A stretch of DNA of 64,000 bases, taken from the NCBI GenBank assembly GCA_031270825.1, contig JAISXH010000012.1, forward strand, positions 43,796 to 107,795, read 5' to 3'. Below are positions 1-10,041 of the stretch, in pieces. Each line of letters starts with the position of its first letter. Within the stretch, counting starts at the first letter, position 1. The DNA is from Bifidobacteriaceae bacterium (lineage in GTDB: Bacteria > Actinomycetota > Actinomycetes > Actinomycetales > WQXJ01). A program made the position numbers and the translations under genes. A model generated the notes under the pieces. That model worked only from the letters and a program-made list of their open reading frames with translations. It did no database searches and had not been told where the DNA came from.

Positions 1-662
1 TCAATCTGCATTTTTCGCTCCTGCCGGCTTGGCGCGGCGCCGCGCCCGTGCAGCGGGCCATCTGGGCCGGCGATCAGATCACCGGCGCCACGACTTTCCA
101 GATAGTCAAAGAACTCGACGCCGGCCCGGTTTTCGGGCAGCTCACCTACCAGGTCCCAGCCCGGGCGACCGCCGGAGAAGTCCTTGACACACTGGCTGTG
201 GACGGCGCGAAACTGCTGGTCACAACTTTGGATCTGGTGGAGACCGGCGAAGCTCGCCCGCAGCCGCAGAGTCTGGAGGGCGTCAGCTACGCCCGCAAGG
301 TGACATCCGATGACGCCCGGATCGACTGGTCGGCGCCTTCCCTGGCGGTGGACCGACAGGTCCGCGCCTGCACGCCGGCGCCCGGAGCGTGGACCACTTT
401 TGGCGGCCAGCGTTTGAGGATCGGTCCTCTGACTGTTCGACCAGAACCTGGCCGGGAGGACGCGGAGCCTTTGCCTGGCTCTGCCCCGCCGGGGGCGCTG
501 ATCGCGCTGAAACACGCCGTGTTGGTCCGGACAGGTAGCGGCTGGGCAGCCCTGGGCGAGGTCGAGCCGGCCGGCAAGACGTGGATGCCGGCGGACGCTT
601 GGGCGCGCGGCGCGCGCCTCGGCGCATGGTCGGCCGAGACAAGCGAGAGGTTCGGAGAGTGA
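1..662 (+). CDS. fmt: Methionyl-tRNA formyltransferase, C-terminal part (5' truncated by window)
   Basis: Frame is open from the window start (NLHFSLLPAWRGAAPVQRAIWAGDQITGATTFQIVKELDAGPVF), characteristic Fmt motifs; TGA at 660-662 overlaps the next GTG. Confidence 0.93.
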   Translation, partial: NLHFSLLPAWRGAAPVQRAIWAGDQITGATTFQIVKELDAGPVFGQLTYQVPARATAGEVLDTLAVDGAKLLVTTLDLVETGEARPQPQSLEGVSYARKVTSDDARIDWSAPSLAVDRQVRACTPAPGAWTTFGGQRLRIGPLTVRPEPGREDAEPLPGSAPPGALIALKHAVLVRTGSGWAALGEVEPAGKTWMPADAWARGARLGAWSAETSERFGE

Positions 663-3600
663 GCCAGGAGTCAGACCGTCCGGGCGGCGGCGAACAGCAG
701 GGATCGGGTGACGCTGGGGAGTCCAGCGGCAAGGCCGGTCGTCACGGGGCCGGCGGCGCCGGTGTTGACCGCTCCGCCAAGGAAGGGCGCGGAGATTCTC
801 CAGCGCGGGGCCGCGGCGCGGGCTCCGGCAGCCCCAATGGTGGGCGCGGCGGTCAGGGCGCAGATCGGTCCTGGTCCGGCTCGGGGTCCGGTCGGGGCCA
901 GGGCGAGCGCGACTGGCCGCGTTCCGGCGGCAGTGGCTCCGGCGGTGGACGGCGTGATGGCGGCCGTGGCGGTTCTGGCGGCGGATGGCGAGATGGTGGT
1001 GGCGACAGACGCGATAGCGGTCGTGGCGGCTCGGGCGGGGGTTGGCGCGATGGCGGCGGGCAGCGTCGGGAGGGCCAAGGCGCCCGTGACTGGTCGCGTT
1101 CGAGCGGCCGTGGCTCCGGTTCTGGCGGTGGATGGCGAGATGGCGGCGGCGACAGGCGCGATAGCGGTCGTGGCGGGTCTGGCGGCGGGTGGCGCGACAG
1201 CGGGCAGCGCCGGGAGGACCAGGGCGAGCGCGATTGGTCGCGTTCAGGCGGCCGCGGCTCCGGTTCTGGCGGCGGGTGGCGCGATGGCGGCGGCGGTCGT
1301 CGGTCAGGCGATTACCGTTCGGGGAGTTCTGGCCGGCCTTGGCGGCCCGAGGGCGCGTCTGACGGTGGCGACCGGCGCGATGGCGGCGGCCAGCGGCGGG
1401 AGGGCCAAGGCGGGCGCGACTGGTCGCGTTCGGGCGACCGTGGCTCTGGCGGCGGTTGGCGTGACGGCGGTGGCGACCGGCGCGATGGCGGCCGTGGCGG
1501 CTCTGGCGGCGGGTGGCGCGATGGCGGCGGGCAACGCCGGGGGGGCCAGGGCGAGCGCGATTGGTCGCGTTCGAGTGGCCGTGGCTCCGGTTCTGACGGC
1601 GGATCGCGTGATGGCGGCGGCCGTTCTGATTGGGCCGGTGGGCGTCGGTCGGGCGAGGATCGTTCCGGGAATTCTGGCCGGCCCTGGCGGGCCGACGGCG
1701 CGTCAGGGGGTGGCGACCGGCGCGATGGCGCAGGCCGTTCCAGTGGCGGGTGGCGCGATGGCGGGCAGCGCCGGGAGGGTCAGGGCGGCCGTGACTGGTC
1801 GCGTTCGAGTGGTCGTGGCTCCGGCTCTGGCGGGGGTTGGCGTGATGGCGGTGGACGTCGATCGGGCGAGGACCGTTCGGGGAGTTCTGGCCGGCCCTGG
1901 CGGCCCGAAGGCGCGTCTGGCGGTGGCGACCGGCGCGATGGAGCGGGCCGTCCCAGCGGCGGTTGGCGTGATGGTGGTGGCGACCGGCGCGATGGCGGCC
2001 GTGGCGGTTCTGGCGGCGGGTGGCGCGATGGCGGCGGGCAGCGCCGGGAGGGTCAGGGAGAGCGCGATTGGTCGCGTCCCGGCGGCCGTGGCTCCGGCTC
2101 CGGCGGTGGGTGGCGCGATGGCGGCGGCCGCTCCGGCGGCGGGTGGCGCGACGGCGGGGGACAACGTCGGGAGGGCGGTGGCGAACGCGGCGGCGCCCGG
2201 CGCCCCGAAGGCCGCTACGGCGGATCGGACCGGGCCGTTGGATCGGATTCCGGCCGCACGGATGAGGATGGCGTGTTGGAGGAGACTCGCATTCAAGACG
2301 AGGGACTAGCCCAGGACGATGGCAGCGCGGGCAAGAACGGCCAACATGAAGACGGCCAACATGAAGACGGCCAGTACGAAGACGGCCCTGACGACGCCGG
2401 CCAGAACGGCGACGCAGGCGCTAGTCAGGACAACGGTCGCTCCTGGGAACGCGACTCGCGGGAAGGGCGTGGCGAGGGACGGCACGGCGGGGAAGGGCGC
2501 GGCGGGGAAGGGCGCGGTCCGCGCCGAGGCTGGTCCGCGCAAGCGCCTTCGGAACGCCAGCGCGACGCCGACGCACCGCGCTTGGCCGCCTACGACTTGC
2601 TCAGGGCGGTGCATCGTGGAGCCTATGCCAATCTGGCGCTGCCGGCTATGCTGACCGACCGCGGCATGAGCGGGCGCGATGCGGCCTTCGCCACAGAACT
2701 GGGCTATGGCGCCATTCGGATGCGTGGCCAGTATGACGCGGTCATCGCCAAAGTGTCTGGTCGCGAACAAATCGACAGCCCGGTCATGGATGTGCTCAGG
2801 TTAGGGCTGCATCAGATCGCGGCCATGCGGGTGCCGGATCATGCGGCGGTGGCGGCCACGGTGGCGATCGCACGCGAGGACATTGGCGCCGGACCGGCTG
2901 GATTCGTCAACGCGGTGCTGCGAGCCGTGACCGAAGGGCCTTATGAGGCGCTGCTTGAAGAGGTCGCGCCCCAGGCAGATGACTCGGTGGAGGCGCTGGC
3001 GATCCGGCACTCCCACCCCGCCTGGGTGGTTCGGACTCTGCGTCAAGCGCTCAAAGGGACGGGCCGGGACGCGGCCGACCTGCCGGCGGTGTTGGCCGCC
3101 GACAACGGCCAGCCGCCGGTGACGTTGGCGGCGCGGCCGGGACTGATCACCGCCGAGCAGCTATCCGCGCAAGTTGAAGCCCGATTCAAGAAGCCCGCTC
3201 GGCCCGGTCAGTTCGCGCCCAGCGCCGTGATCATGGAGCGTGGAGCGCCGGGCGATCTGCTGGCGATCCGCCACGGCCAGGCCGCCGTCCAAGACGAGGG
3301 CTCGCAGTTGATGGTCTGGGCATTGGCGGAAGCCCCCCTCGAAGATGATCAAGGCGACTGGCTGGACCTGTGCGCCGGCCCGGGCGGGAAAGCGGCTTTG
3401 CTGGGCGGCATCGTGCAAGAAAGAGGCGGTCGGCTGACCGCGAACGAACCGCAACCACACCGGGCGGAACTGGTGCGCGGCGCGGTTCGGCGGCTGGGGC
3501 CAGCCGTCACCGTCACGGAACTAGACGGTCGCGACGTCGAAGGCCAATTCGACCGCGTGCTGGTGGACGTGCCTTGCACTGGCCTGGGCGCGTTGAGGCG

Positions 3601-3919
3601 CCGGCCGGAGGCGCGCTGGCGGCACTCGCCGGCCGATCTCGGCAGTCTGGGGCCGCTCCAGCGCGAACTGCTGCGGGCCGGGTTGAACGCGACCCGACCG
3701 GGCGGCGTGCTGGCCTACACCACCTGCTCGCCGCATCTGGCGGAAACCAGGCTGGTGGTCCAGGACGTCCTGGCCGAACGCGAAGACGCAGCCGTTATCG
3801 ACGCCCGCGTGGTGGCCATGATCCCCGAAAACGCGGTCGGCGAAGACGGCATGGTCCAACTGTGGACTGATCGCCACGGCACCGACGCTATGTTCTTGGC
3901 CCTGATCCGCCGCTTGTAG
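659..3919 (+). CDS. rsmB: RsmB-type 16S rRNA (cytosine) methyltransferase with very long N-terminal Gly/Arg/Ser/Asp repeat region
   Basis: C-terminal ~450 aa has NusB-like segment plus RsmB/Sun motifs (QDEGSQLMVWAL, DLCAGPGGKAALL, DVPCTGLGALRRRPEARWR, YTTCSPHLAET). GTG at 659 overlaps fmt stop; the ORF-track start (581) lies inside fmt. Confidence 0.9.
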   Translation: MSQESDRPGGGEQQGSGDAGESSGKAGRHGAGGAGVDRSAKEGRGDSPARGRGAGSGSPNGGRGGQGADRSWSGSGSGRGQGERDWPRSGGSGSGGGRRDGGRGGSGGGWRDGGGDRRDSGRGGSGGGWRDGGGQRREGQGARDWSRSSGRGSGSGGGWRDGGGDRRDSGRGGSGGGWRDSGQRREDQGERDWSRSGGRGSGSGGGWRDGGGGRRSGDYRSGSSGRPWRPEGASDGGDRRDGGGQRREGQGGRDWSRSGDRGSGGGWRDGGGDRRDGGRGGSGGGWRDGGGQRRGGQGERDWSRSSGRGSGSDGGSRDGGGRSDWAGGRRSGEDRSGNSGRPWRADGASGGGDRRDGAGRSSGGWRDGGQRREGQGGRDWSRSSGRGSGSGGGWRDGGGRRSGEDRSGSSGRPWRPEGASGGGDRRDGAGRPSGGWRDGGGDRRDGGRGGSGGGWRDGGGQRREGQGERDWSRPGGRGSGSGGGWRDGGGRSGGGWRDGGGQRREGGGERGGARRPEGRYGGSDRAVGSDSGRTDEDGVLEETRIQDEGLAQDDGSAGKNGQHEDGQHEDGQYEDGPDDAGQNGDAGASQDNGRSWERDSREGRGEGRHGGEGRGGEGRGPRRGWSAQAPSERQRDADAPRLAAYDLLRAVHRGAYANLALPAMLTDRGMSGRDAAFATELGYGAIRMRGQYDAVIAKVSGREQIDSPVMDVLRLGLHQIAAMRVPDHAAVAATVAIAREDIGAGPAGFVNAVLRAVTEGPYEALLEEVAPQADDSVEALAIRHSHPAWVVRTLRQALKGTGRDAADLPAVLAADNGQPPVTLAARPGLITAEQLSAQVEARFKKPARPGQFAPSAVIMERGAPGDLLAIRHGQAAVQDEGSQLMVWALAEAPLEDDQGDWLDLCAGPGGKAALLGGIVQERGGRLTANEPQPHRAELVRGAVRRLGPAVTVTELDGRDVEGQFDRVLVDVPCTGLGALRRRPEARWRHSPADLGSLGPLQRELLRAGLNATRPGGVLAYTTCSPHLAETRLVVQDVLAEREDAAVIDARVVAMIPENAVGEDGMVQLWTDRHGTDAMFLALIRRL
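700..2225 (+). repeat. Degenerate coding minisatellite (GGGWRDGGG / RRDGGRGG / QRREGQGERDWSRS units) in rsmB 5' region
   Basis: Imperfect reiteration of ggcggcgggtggcgcgatggcggcggg- and gagcgcgattggtcgcgttc-type units. Confidence 0.85.
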
Positions 3920-4032
3920 GGCACTGCGCCGGTGCCCCCTTCGGTAGGCTTCAAGGCCTACAGGGCGACGATAAGCCCAACTTAACCTGGAGGTCAGGAA
4001 GGTTGCAGTCAAAGTGCAATAGAAAGTTGGCG

Positions 4033-4382
4033 GACACTATGAGATTTCGGCGAACAATTGCCGTCGTCGCATGCGCCGCCCTCACGGGGCTTAGCGTGTT
4101 AGTGTCGCCGGGAACCCCGGCACAGGCGTTTGGTGACAAGTCGCGGACTGACTATTGGTTCGGGACCTACTTCGGAATGTCGTCGTGGACAAGATAAGAC
4201 CCCTCCGGTGTTCCGCGCCGTCACTTCGCGTTCCGGCTGAACTTGCACTGTGGCGGTACAGCTGCGAGTGGGAACGGGCGTGACCGGCCGCCAATTCACC
4301 GGTAAGAATGTGGCCAGCGTCGGCCCGATTCAGGCCCCAGGTATCTTTACGCCTGAGGGCGGACGGCACTGGTCGGGTTAGC
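4033..4382 (+). pseudogene. Possible decayed small secreted protein (signal peptide in one frame, remainder in another)
   Basis: MRFRRTIAVVACAALTGLSVLVSPGTPAQAFGDK... looks like a signal peptide with AQA site and stops at 4197; a neighbouring frame reads TPPVFRAVTSRSG*TCTVAVQLRVGTGVTGRQFTGKNVASVGPIQAPGIFTPEGGRHWSG*. Confidence 0.3.
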
Positions 4383-4408
4383 ACCTTCAAGAACACGTAG
4401 GAGAGGCT

Positions 4409-5062
4409 GTGGTGGTCGGAGAACGCCTCCTTGGCTGGATGCTGTGCCTGGCAATGTTGAGCTGGGGTGGCTGCGCGGTAGGTGGCGGGGAGGCCGACTT
4501 GACGACTTTTGAGGGGGTGCTGGCCGAGGCCAGAGCCGCCGATTACTGGGCGCTGGACAAACTCGAGGACGGTTCGGTGACTTATGACGAGTTGGAGTGG
4601 GCTGAAGACCAATGGGCGCGCTGCGTCGAGGGGCTGGGCCTCAACCTGACGGCTTCCGAGCCGTTCCGCAACCCGGTGGACGGCACCTTGGCCGGATTGT
4701 TATGGGATTGGAACGGGCAGGACCCGAAACCGGACCCGGACCAGGCCGAGTTTGGCGAGAAGGTCAACGGTTGTTATGACCATTACGATTTGGAGCTGTT
4801 GACCTGGGGCTACACGGCGAGCACCGGCGGGGTGATGGATGAGCCGTTGCGCCAGTATGTCTTGGAATGCCTCAACGAGCTAGGGCTGGCTCCGGCCCCG
4901 GAGTTTCGGTCGCTGGCCGAGCTGGTTGAGGATCCAGCGATCGGCCTGGAGCGCGGCAGCGTGGTCATGAACTGCGCTGAGGCGGGGGTGGGTGAGCTCT
5001 ACCCAGAAGTGCCGTATTTCGGAGGCAGTTACCGACGGCCATGCGATGGTTCGCCCGCCTGA
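4409..5062 (+). CDS. Putative small lipoprotein/secreted protein of unknown function
   Basis: ORF with hydrophobic N-terminus and Cys (LLGWMLCLAMLSWGGCAVGG), acidic Trp-rich body; followed by an overlapping start at 5041. Confidence 0.6.
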   Translation: MVVGERLLGWMLCLAMLSWGGCAVGGGEADLTTFEGVLAEARAADYWALDKLEDGSVTYDELEWAEDQWARCVEGLGLNLTASEPFRNPVDGTLAGLLWDWNGQDPKPDPDQAEFGEKVNGCYDHYDLELLTWGYTASTGGVMDEPLRQYVLECLNELGLAPAPEFRSLAELVEDPAIGLERGSVVMNCAEAGVGELYPEVPYFGGSYRRPCDGSPA

Positions 5063-5564
5063 TGGCCGCCGCCGGTCTGGTGGCATGGGCAGCCCTGCCG
5101 TTGGCTGGGTTGGCGCTGCTCGAACGGCGTGAGGCGGAGGCCGGATTCGCGCCGGTCGAGCCGGTGTTCGCGGCCGTCCAGGCGGCGCCTGAGCGCGAAA
5201 TCCGCGAAGTCGGGTTGACGCTCGACTGGTCGCCGGCCGCAGAGTTGACCGCCCCGGTTTGGCATGGCCTGGTCGATCAGATCCTGATGGCGCCAGGCCA
5301 GCGCCTGGCCCACAACACGCCTCTGGTCAGCGTTGACGGCATTGAACGCCGGGCCGTCCGGCCGCCTTGGCCGAGGGCGGCAGCCTTGAGGTCGATGCCG
5401 TGGCCCTGGCCGACGCTCGGATCGGCGGTTTCAGCTCGACGGTGATGGTGGCCACCCTGCCGGTAGCCGGCCAGCGCGCCGCGACCTGCGTGATCCTCGG
5501 CCCCCTGCCGGTTGTCGCACTGTTGGCCCTGGTGCGCCCCTGGGACGGCGTCCGCGGCATCTGA
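5041..5564 (+). pseudogene. Frameshifted HlyD/membrane-fusion-like protein fragment
   Basis: Frame at 5041 has TM plus lipoyl-like LTAPVWHGLVDQILMAPGQRLAHNTPLVSVDGIERRAVRP; plausible continuation (AALAEGGSLEVDAVALADARIGGFSSTVMVATLPVAG...) is in another frame at about 5360-5564. Confidence 0.5.
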
Positions 5565-5601
5565 CCCGATCCGCCCGGGATCCGCCGGGCGCGAGCGAAT
5601 A

Positions 5602-5727
5602 CGCAAGGGGACGGTGATTGTGCTGAATTCCGCAAGGTAGTCAACGCGACGCAGGCCTGCGGTTCCAGGCCAACCAGCCCACCGCGCCTGCCCTCCTTGT
5701 TCGCACGCCGGACCCCGCACCCGCAGA
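5602..5727. repeat. Dispersed repeat copy 1 (core CGCAAGGGGACGGTGATTGTG)
   Basis: 21-bp identical core shared with 63425-63445, followed by ~100 bp of alignable sequence ending in CCCGCAGA in both. Confidence 0.7.
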
Positions 5728-5775
5728 TCCGATTGGAACCCCCAGAGCACTGGTCTGGGCCATAGGGTTAAGGGC

Positions 5776-7308
5776 GTGCCTGAGCAGAGCCCATATGATC
5801 GACAGGTGGCGCGGGCCGCCTCGCTGGAGGAGAAGAACCGGCGCCTGAGCCAATCGCTGGTCTCGGCGCGCCAGCAGTTGGCCGAAGCCCGCCGTCAGGT
5901 CACCGACCTCACCCAGCCGCCCGGCGGCTACGCGCTGTTTTGGGGTTGGAACGAGGATGGCTCGGCGGATGTGGTTCAACAGGGCCGCCGGCTGCGGGTC
6001 GGCGTGGGGCCCGAGGTCAATCGCGCGGCCCTGCTCCCGGGCCAAACCGTGGCCCTCAGCCAAACGATGGCGCTGTTGCGGGCCGGATCTTTCGAGCGCA
6101 CAGGCGAGGTGGCGGCGGTCAAAGAGGTCCTCAGCGAGGACCGCTTGCTGGTGCAGGGCCGTGCCGAGGAGGAGATGGTGTTGCGCCGGGCCGGGTCGCT
6201 GATCGGCCTGAAGTTGCGCCCGGGGGACAGTCTGGCGATCGACCAGCGCAGCGGTTTCGCCTTTGAAGTCGTGTCGCGTTCGCACGCCGAGGACCTCGCC
6301 GCCGATGACGTGGCCGACGTCTCGTACAGCGACATCGGCGGGCTGGGGGCGCAGATCAACCAGATCCGTGACGCGGTCGAGTTGCCGTTCCGGCATCCGG
6401 AGCTGTACCGGGAGCACCGCTTGCGCGCTCCCAAAGGCGTTCTGCTCTACGGGCCGCCCGGTTGCGGCAAGACTCTGATCGCCAAAGCGGTGGCCAGGTC
6501 GTTGGCGGGGGAGGACGCGAAGAGGGCTGTGTTCCTGAACATCAAAGGGCCGGAGCTGCTCAACAAGTACGTTGGCGAGACCGAGCGCCAGATCAGGGCC
6601 GTCTTCGGGCGGGCTCGCGAGAAGGCCCAACTGGGCGGCGCGGTGGTGGTCTTTTTCGATGAGATGGAATCGCTTTTTCGGACCCGCGGCTCGGGTGTGT
6701 CCTCAGACGTGGAGACCACGGTGGTGCCGCAGCTGCTGGCCGAGATCGACGGGGTGGAGACGCTCGAGAATGTGATCGTGATCGGCGCGTCGAACCGGGA
6801 GGACATGATCGATCCGGCCATTCTCAGGCCCGGACGCCTGGACGTGAAAATCAAGATCGAGCGTCCAGATCGTGCCGGCGCGGCCGAAATCTTCTCAAAG
6901 TACCTGGTCGAGGGCCTGCCGATGGCCGCGGGCGAGGACATCGCGACAATGATTCGAGACACCGTCGATTTGATGTACGGGACCACGCCGGACAACCGCT
7001 TCCTCGAGGTCACCTACGCCTCTGGCGACAAGGAGGTCCTCTACTACAAGGATTTCGCTTCCGGGGCGATGATCCGCAATATCGTCGACCGGGCCAAGAA
7101 GGCGGCTATCAAAGACCAACTGGAACACGGGCGCCGGGGAATTTCGAGGGCGCATTTGGCCGCCGCCGTGGCGGCCGAGTTCGCGGAGAACGAAGACCTG
7201 CCCGGCGCCACCAACGCCGACGACTGGGCCAGGGTGTCCGGCCGCAAAGGCGAGCGGATTGTGTTCATGCGCACGCTGGCGGCGGGCGGGCGCCAAGTCG
7301 AGGCGTGA
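5776..7308 (+). CDS. arc: Proteasome-associated AAA ATPase (ARC/Mpa)
   Basis: N-terminal coiled coil, OB region, Walker A GPPGCGKT, Walker [17 protein letters not shown]. Confidence 0.95.
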   Translation: MPEQSPYDRQVARAASLEEKNRRLSQSLVSARQQLAEARRQVTDLTQPPGGYALFWGWNEDGSADVVQQGRRLRVGVGPEVNRAALLPGQTVALSQTMALLRAGSFERTGEVAAVKEVLSEDRLLVQGRAEEEMVLRRAGSLIGLKLRPGDSLAIDQRSGFAFEVVSRSHAEDLAADDVADVSYSDIGGLGAQINQIRDAVELPFRHPELYREHRLRAPKGVLLYGPPGCGKTLIAKAVARSLAGEDAKRAVFLNIKGPELLNKYVGETERQIRAVFGRAREKAQLGGAVVVFFDEMESLFRTRGSGVSSDVETTVVPQLLAEIDGVETLENVIVIGASNREDMIDPAILRPGRLDVKIKIERPDRAGAAEIFSKYLVEGLPMAAGEDIATMIRDTVDLMYGTTPDNRFLEVTYASGDKEVLYYKDFASGAMIRNIVDRAKKAAIKDQLEHGRRGISRAHLAAAVAAEFAENEDLPGATNADDWARVSGRKGERIVFMRTLAAGGRQVEA

Positions 7309-7435
7309 CGGCGGTTGTGACAGCGATTGTGGCCGCAGGAGCGACGGCAGGCCTGACGGCGAGCGTGACGCCAGGCGCCAGGCCGAACGCGACGCCAGGC
7401 GTGACACCATGGGTGGCAACAGATCGGGGGATGGC

Positions 7436-9001
7436 ATGACTGAGATCGCCTTTGGGATCGAGACGGAATACGGGGTGTTGTCCCCGGCCTCCCGGAACGC
7501 GGTGGAGGTCTCGAATTGGGTGGTGAGCGCCTATAAGGCGGCCCAAGACGGTCGCGTGGCGCCGTGGGACTACCGCTCCGAGGACCCTCTCAACGACGCC
7601 CGGGGCTTCCATCTAGACCGCGCGGCGGCCCACCCCTCGTTGTTGACGGACGTGTCCGTGCCCGATGCCGTCCGCTCGCCGGCGGTTTCCGCCGCCGCAG
7701 ACCGGGGCGGCGCGGGGGCGGCCATGTTGACCAATGGGGCACGGCTGTACGTGGACCATGCCCACCCGGAGTATGCCGGCCCGGAGACGATGTCGGCGCG
7801 GGAAGCGGCTCTGTGGGATGCGGCCGGCCAGCGGGTGATGGCGCGAGCCGGTCGACTGCTGGCGCAGGCCGGCAGGCCGGTGTCCCTGTACAAGAACAAC
7901 ACCGACGGACAGGGCGCGTCCTATGGAACGCATGAGAATTACTTGGTGGACCGGTCGGTTGATTGGGACTTGCTGGTCGGCTGGATGACGCCTTTCCTGG
8001 TGACGCGGCAGATCTTCACCGGCTCCGGCCGGGTCGGCTTGGGCACGAGATCGCAACAACCCGGATTCCAGCTGTCTCAACGAGCCGATTTCGTGGAGGC
8101 CGAGGTCGGGCTGGAGACCACCTTGAACCGGCCGATCATGAACACTCGTGACGAGCCCCACGCCGATCCGGCCCGTTGGCGGCGCCTCCATGTGATTGTG
8201 GGGGACGCCACCATGATGGCCGTGGCCACCTATGTCCGGCTGGGCGTCACCGGTCTGGTCCTGCGAGCACTGGGCGCCGGGTCGAGCGGTGAAGCGGCCG
8301 AGTTGGCTAGATCCGCCCGCCTGGCGGCGCCTGTGGACGCGTTCAAACAGGTCAGCCGCGATCTGTCGGTCTCGCAGGGGTTGGCGCTGGGCGGCGGCGG
8401 TCTCGCCACCGCGGTGGAGTTGCAATGGCGGTATCACCACTTCGTCGAACGCGCGCTGAGGTTCCCCGATCAGGAAACAGCCGATCTGATGGACCGTTGG
8501 GCGGCGCTGCTGGAGGGACTGGCCCGCGATCCCATGGAAGTGAGCCGGCAAGTCGAATGGGTGGCCAAGTACCGGCTGGTGGAGTCCTTGCGCGAACGCG
8601 GCCAACTGGCCTGGGACCATCCCAAGCTGCGGGCGTTGGATCTGCGCTGGACCGATGTCGAACCAGATCGATCCCTGTTCACCGGCGTGGTGGCCAAAGG
8701 ACAGGTCGAGACGCTTTTCGAGGAACCCGAGCTGACCTGGGCGGTCAAGCATCCGCCCACTTCGAGCCGCGCGTACCTGAAGGGAGAGATCGTCTCCCGG
8801 TATCCCGAAAACGTCATCGCCGCCAGCTGGGACTCCATCACCCTGGCTTGGCCGGAAGGCGCCGCCAGGGTCGCGCTGCCGAGTCCGCTGGCCGGCAACC
8901 GCACCCAGGTGGAGGCGGTGCTGGCGGAGGCCGGCTCGGCCCGCGACCTGGTGGAGAGGCTGGCCGGCGTCGACCTGGCGGGGACGGCCGCAGTTGAGTG
9001 A
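7436..9001 (+). CDS. dop: Pup deamidase/depupylase Dop
   Basis: MTEIAFGIETEYGVLS, LYKNNTDGQGASYGTHENYLVDR, IMNTRDEPHADPARWRRLHVIVGD. Start taken at ATG 7436; ATG 7409 is possible. Confidence 0.95.
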   Translation: MTEIAFGIETEYGVLSPASRNAVEVSNWVVSAYKAAQDGRVAPWDYRSEDPLNDARGFHLDRAAAHPSLLTDVSVPDAVRSPAVSAAADRGGAGAAMLTNGARLYVDHAHPEYAGPETMSAREAALWDAAGQRVMARAGRLLAQAGRPVSLYKNNTDGQGASYGTHENYLVDRSVDWDLLVGWMTPFLVTRQIFTGSGRVGLGTRSQQPGFQLSQRADFVEAEVGLETTLNRPIMNTRDEPHADPARWRRLHVIVGDATMMAVATYVRLGVTGLVLRALGAGSSGEAAELARSARLAAPVDAFKQVSRDLSVSQGLALGGGGLATAVELQWRYHHFVERALRFPDQETADLMDRWAALLEGLARDPMEVSRQVEWVAKYRLVESLRERGQLAWDHPKLRALDLRWTDVEPDRSLFTGVVAKGQVETLFEEPELTWAVKHPPTSSRAYLKGEIVSRYPENVIAASWDSITLAWPEGAARVALPSPLAGNRTQVEAVLAEAGSARDLVERLAGVDLAGTAAVE

Positions 9002-9109
9002 CGCGGACCGCTGCGCCCCCAACGCTGTAGCTGGGATGCCCGCTGGCCGGGCCGGTCGGCTCAGTCCGGCCGGCAGCACAATAGAAGGGCCGAACCAGGC
9101 GGTGGCGGT

Positions 9110-9970
9110 GTGAACGGGGGTTGGGACCGCTACGGGCCGGACGTCCTCAGGCAGGACCCGCACCGGGCGCGGCGGGCGGCATCGGACAAAGTGGAAGCCG
9201 AACTCGGGCTGGTGCTGGAAGACGCCGAAACCGGCTGGGTGGGGGCGATCGTCAAAGTCGAGAAAGCCGGCGGCATGCTGGTGGTCTCATTGGAGGATCG
9301 CCACGGCCGGGTGCGCGGCTTCCGGCTGGGGCCGGGCTTCTTGATCGACGGGCGGCCGGTTGTGCTGACGCTGGCGACCGGGCCGAAGCCGGGAACGTTG
9401 AAACGGCGAACTGCCTCGGGCTCCCTGGCGGTGCCGGGCGCCCGGGCCCGGGTCGCCAGAGCTTCGCGGATTTGGGTTGAAGGCCGGCACGATGCCGAGT
9501 TGGTCGCCAAGGTCTGGGGCGAGGACTTAGCGCTTGAGGGCGTTGTGGTGGAGGCGTTGGACGGAATCGACCACCTGCTCGGCCGGGTGCGCGATTTCGA
9601 TCCCTCGGCCGACGGGGCCCGGCTCGGCGTCCTGGTGGACCACCTGGTGGCGGGTTCGAAAGAATCGCGGATCGCCGAATCGGCGCGGGCGGTCTGTCAG
9701 CCCGGCTCGATCCTGGTGTTGGGGCATCCTTATGTGGACATCTGGCAGGGGGTCCGTCCGGACCGCCTCGGCCTGGCCGCTTGGCCCAGGATCGAGCGCG
9801 GCGTCGATTGGAAGACCGGCGTGCTGCGTGAACTGGGCTGGCCGCACCGAAACGAGGCCGACTTGGCCCGCGCCTGGCGGCGCGTCTTGTCGCGTGTGTC
9901 GCACTTGTCGCACCTGGAGCCGGCGCTGACCGGCCGGGTTGAAGAGCTGATCGACTTCGTCACCGGCTGA
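9110..9970 (+). CDS. DUF3097 family protein
   Basis: YGPDVL, RTASGSLAVPGARARVARASRIWVEGRHDAELVAKVWGEDL, typical of the actinobacterial DUF3097 family. Confidence 0.8.
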   Translation: MNGGWDRYGPDVLRQDPHRARRAASDKVEAELGLVLEDAETGWVGAIVKVEKAGGMLVVSLEDRHGRVRGFRLGPGFLIDGRPVVLTLATGPKPGTLKRRTASGSLAVPGARARVARASRIWVEGRHDAELVAKVWGEDLALEGVVVEALDGIDHLLGRVRDFDPSADGARLGVLVDHLVAGSKESRIAESARAVCQPGSILVLGHPYVDIWQGVRPDRLGLAAWPRIERGVDWKTGVLRELGWPHRNEADLARAWRRVLSRVSHLSHLEPALTGRVEELIDFVTG

Positions 9971-10041
9971 GGCCGGTGTGGGCGCGCCGTCGCCGACGTG
10001 TCTGGGCGCGACCGCGCGCGGCCTCTGCCACAATTGAGCGC

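Noticed and set aside
708-2309. Long overlapping ORFs in other frames of the rsmB repeat (533 aa +, 197 aa -, 135 aa -)
   Set aside because: Ala/Val/Gly/Arg-rich translations of a repeated high-GC sequence; the RsmB frame joins a clear catalytic domain.
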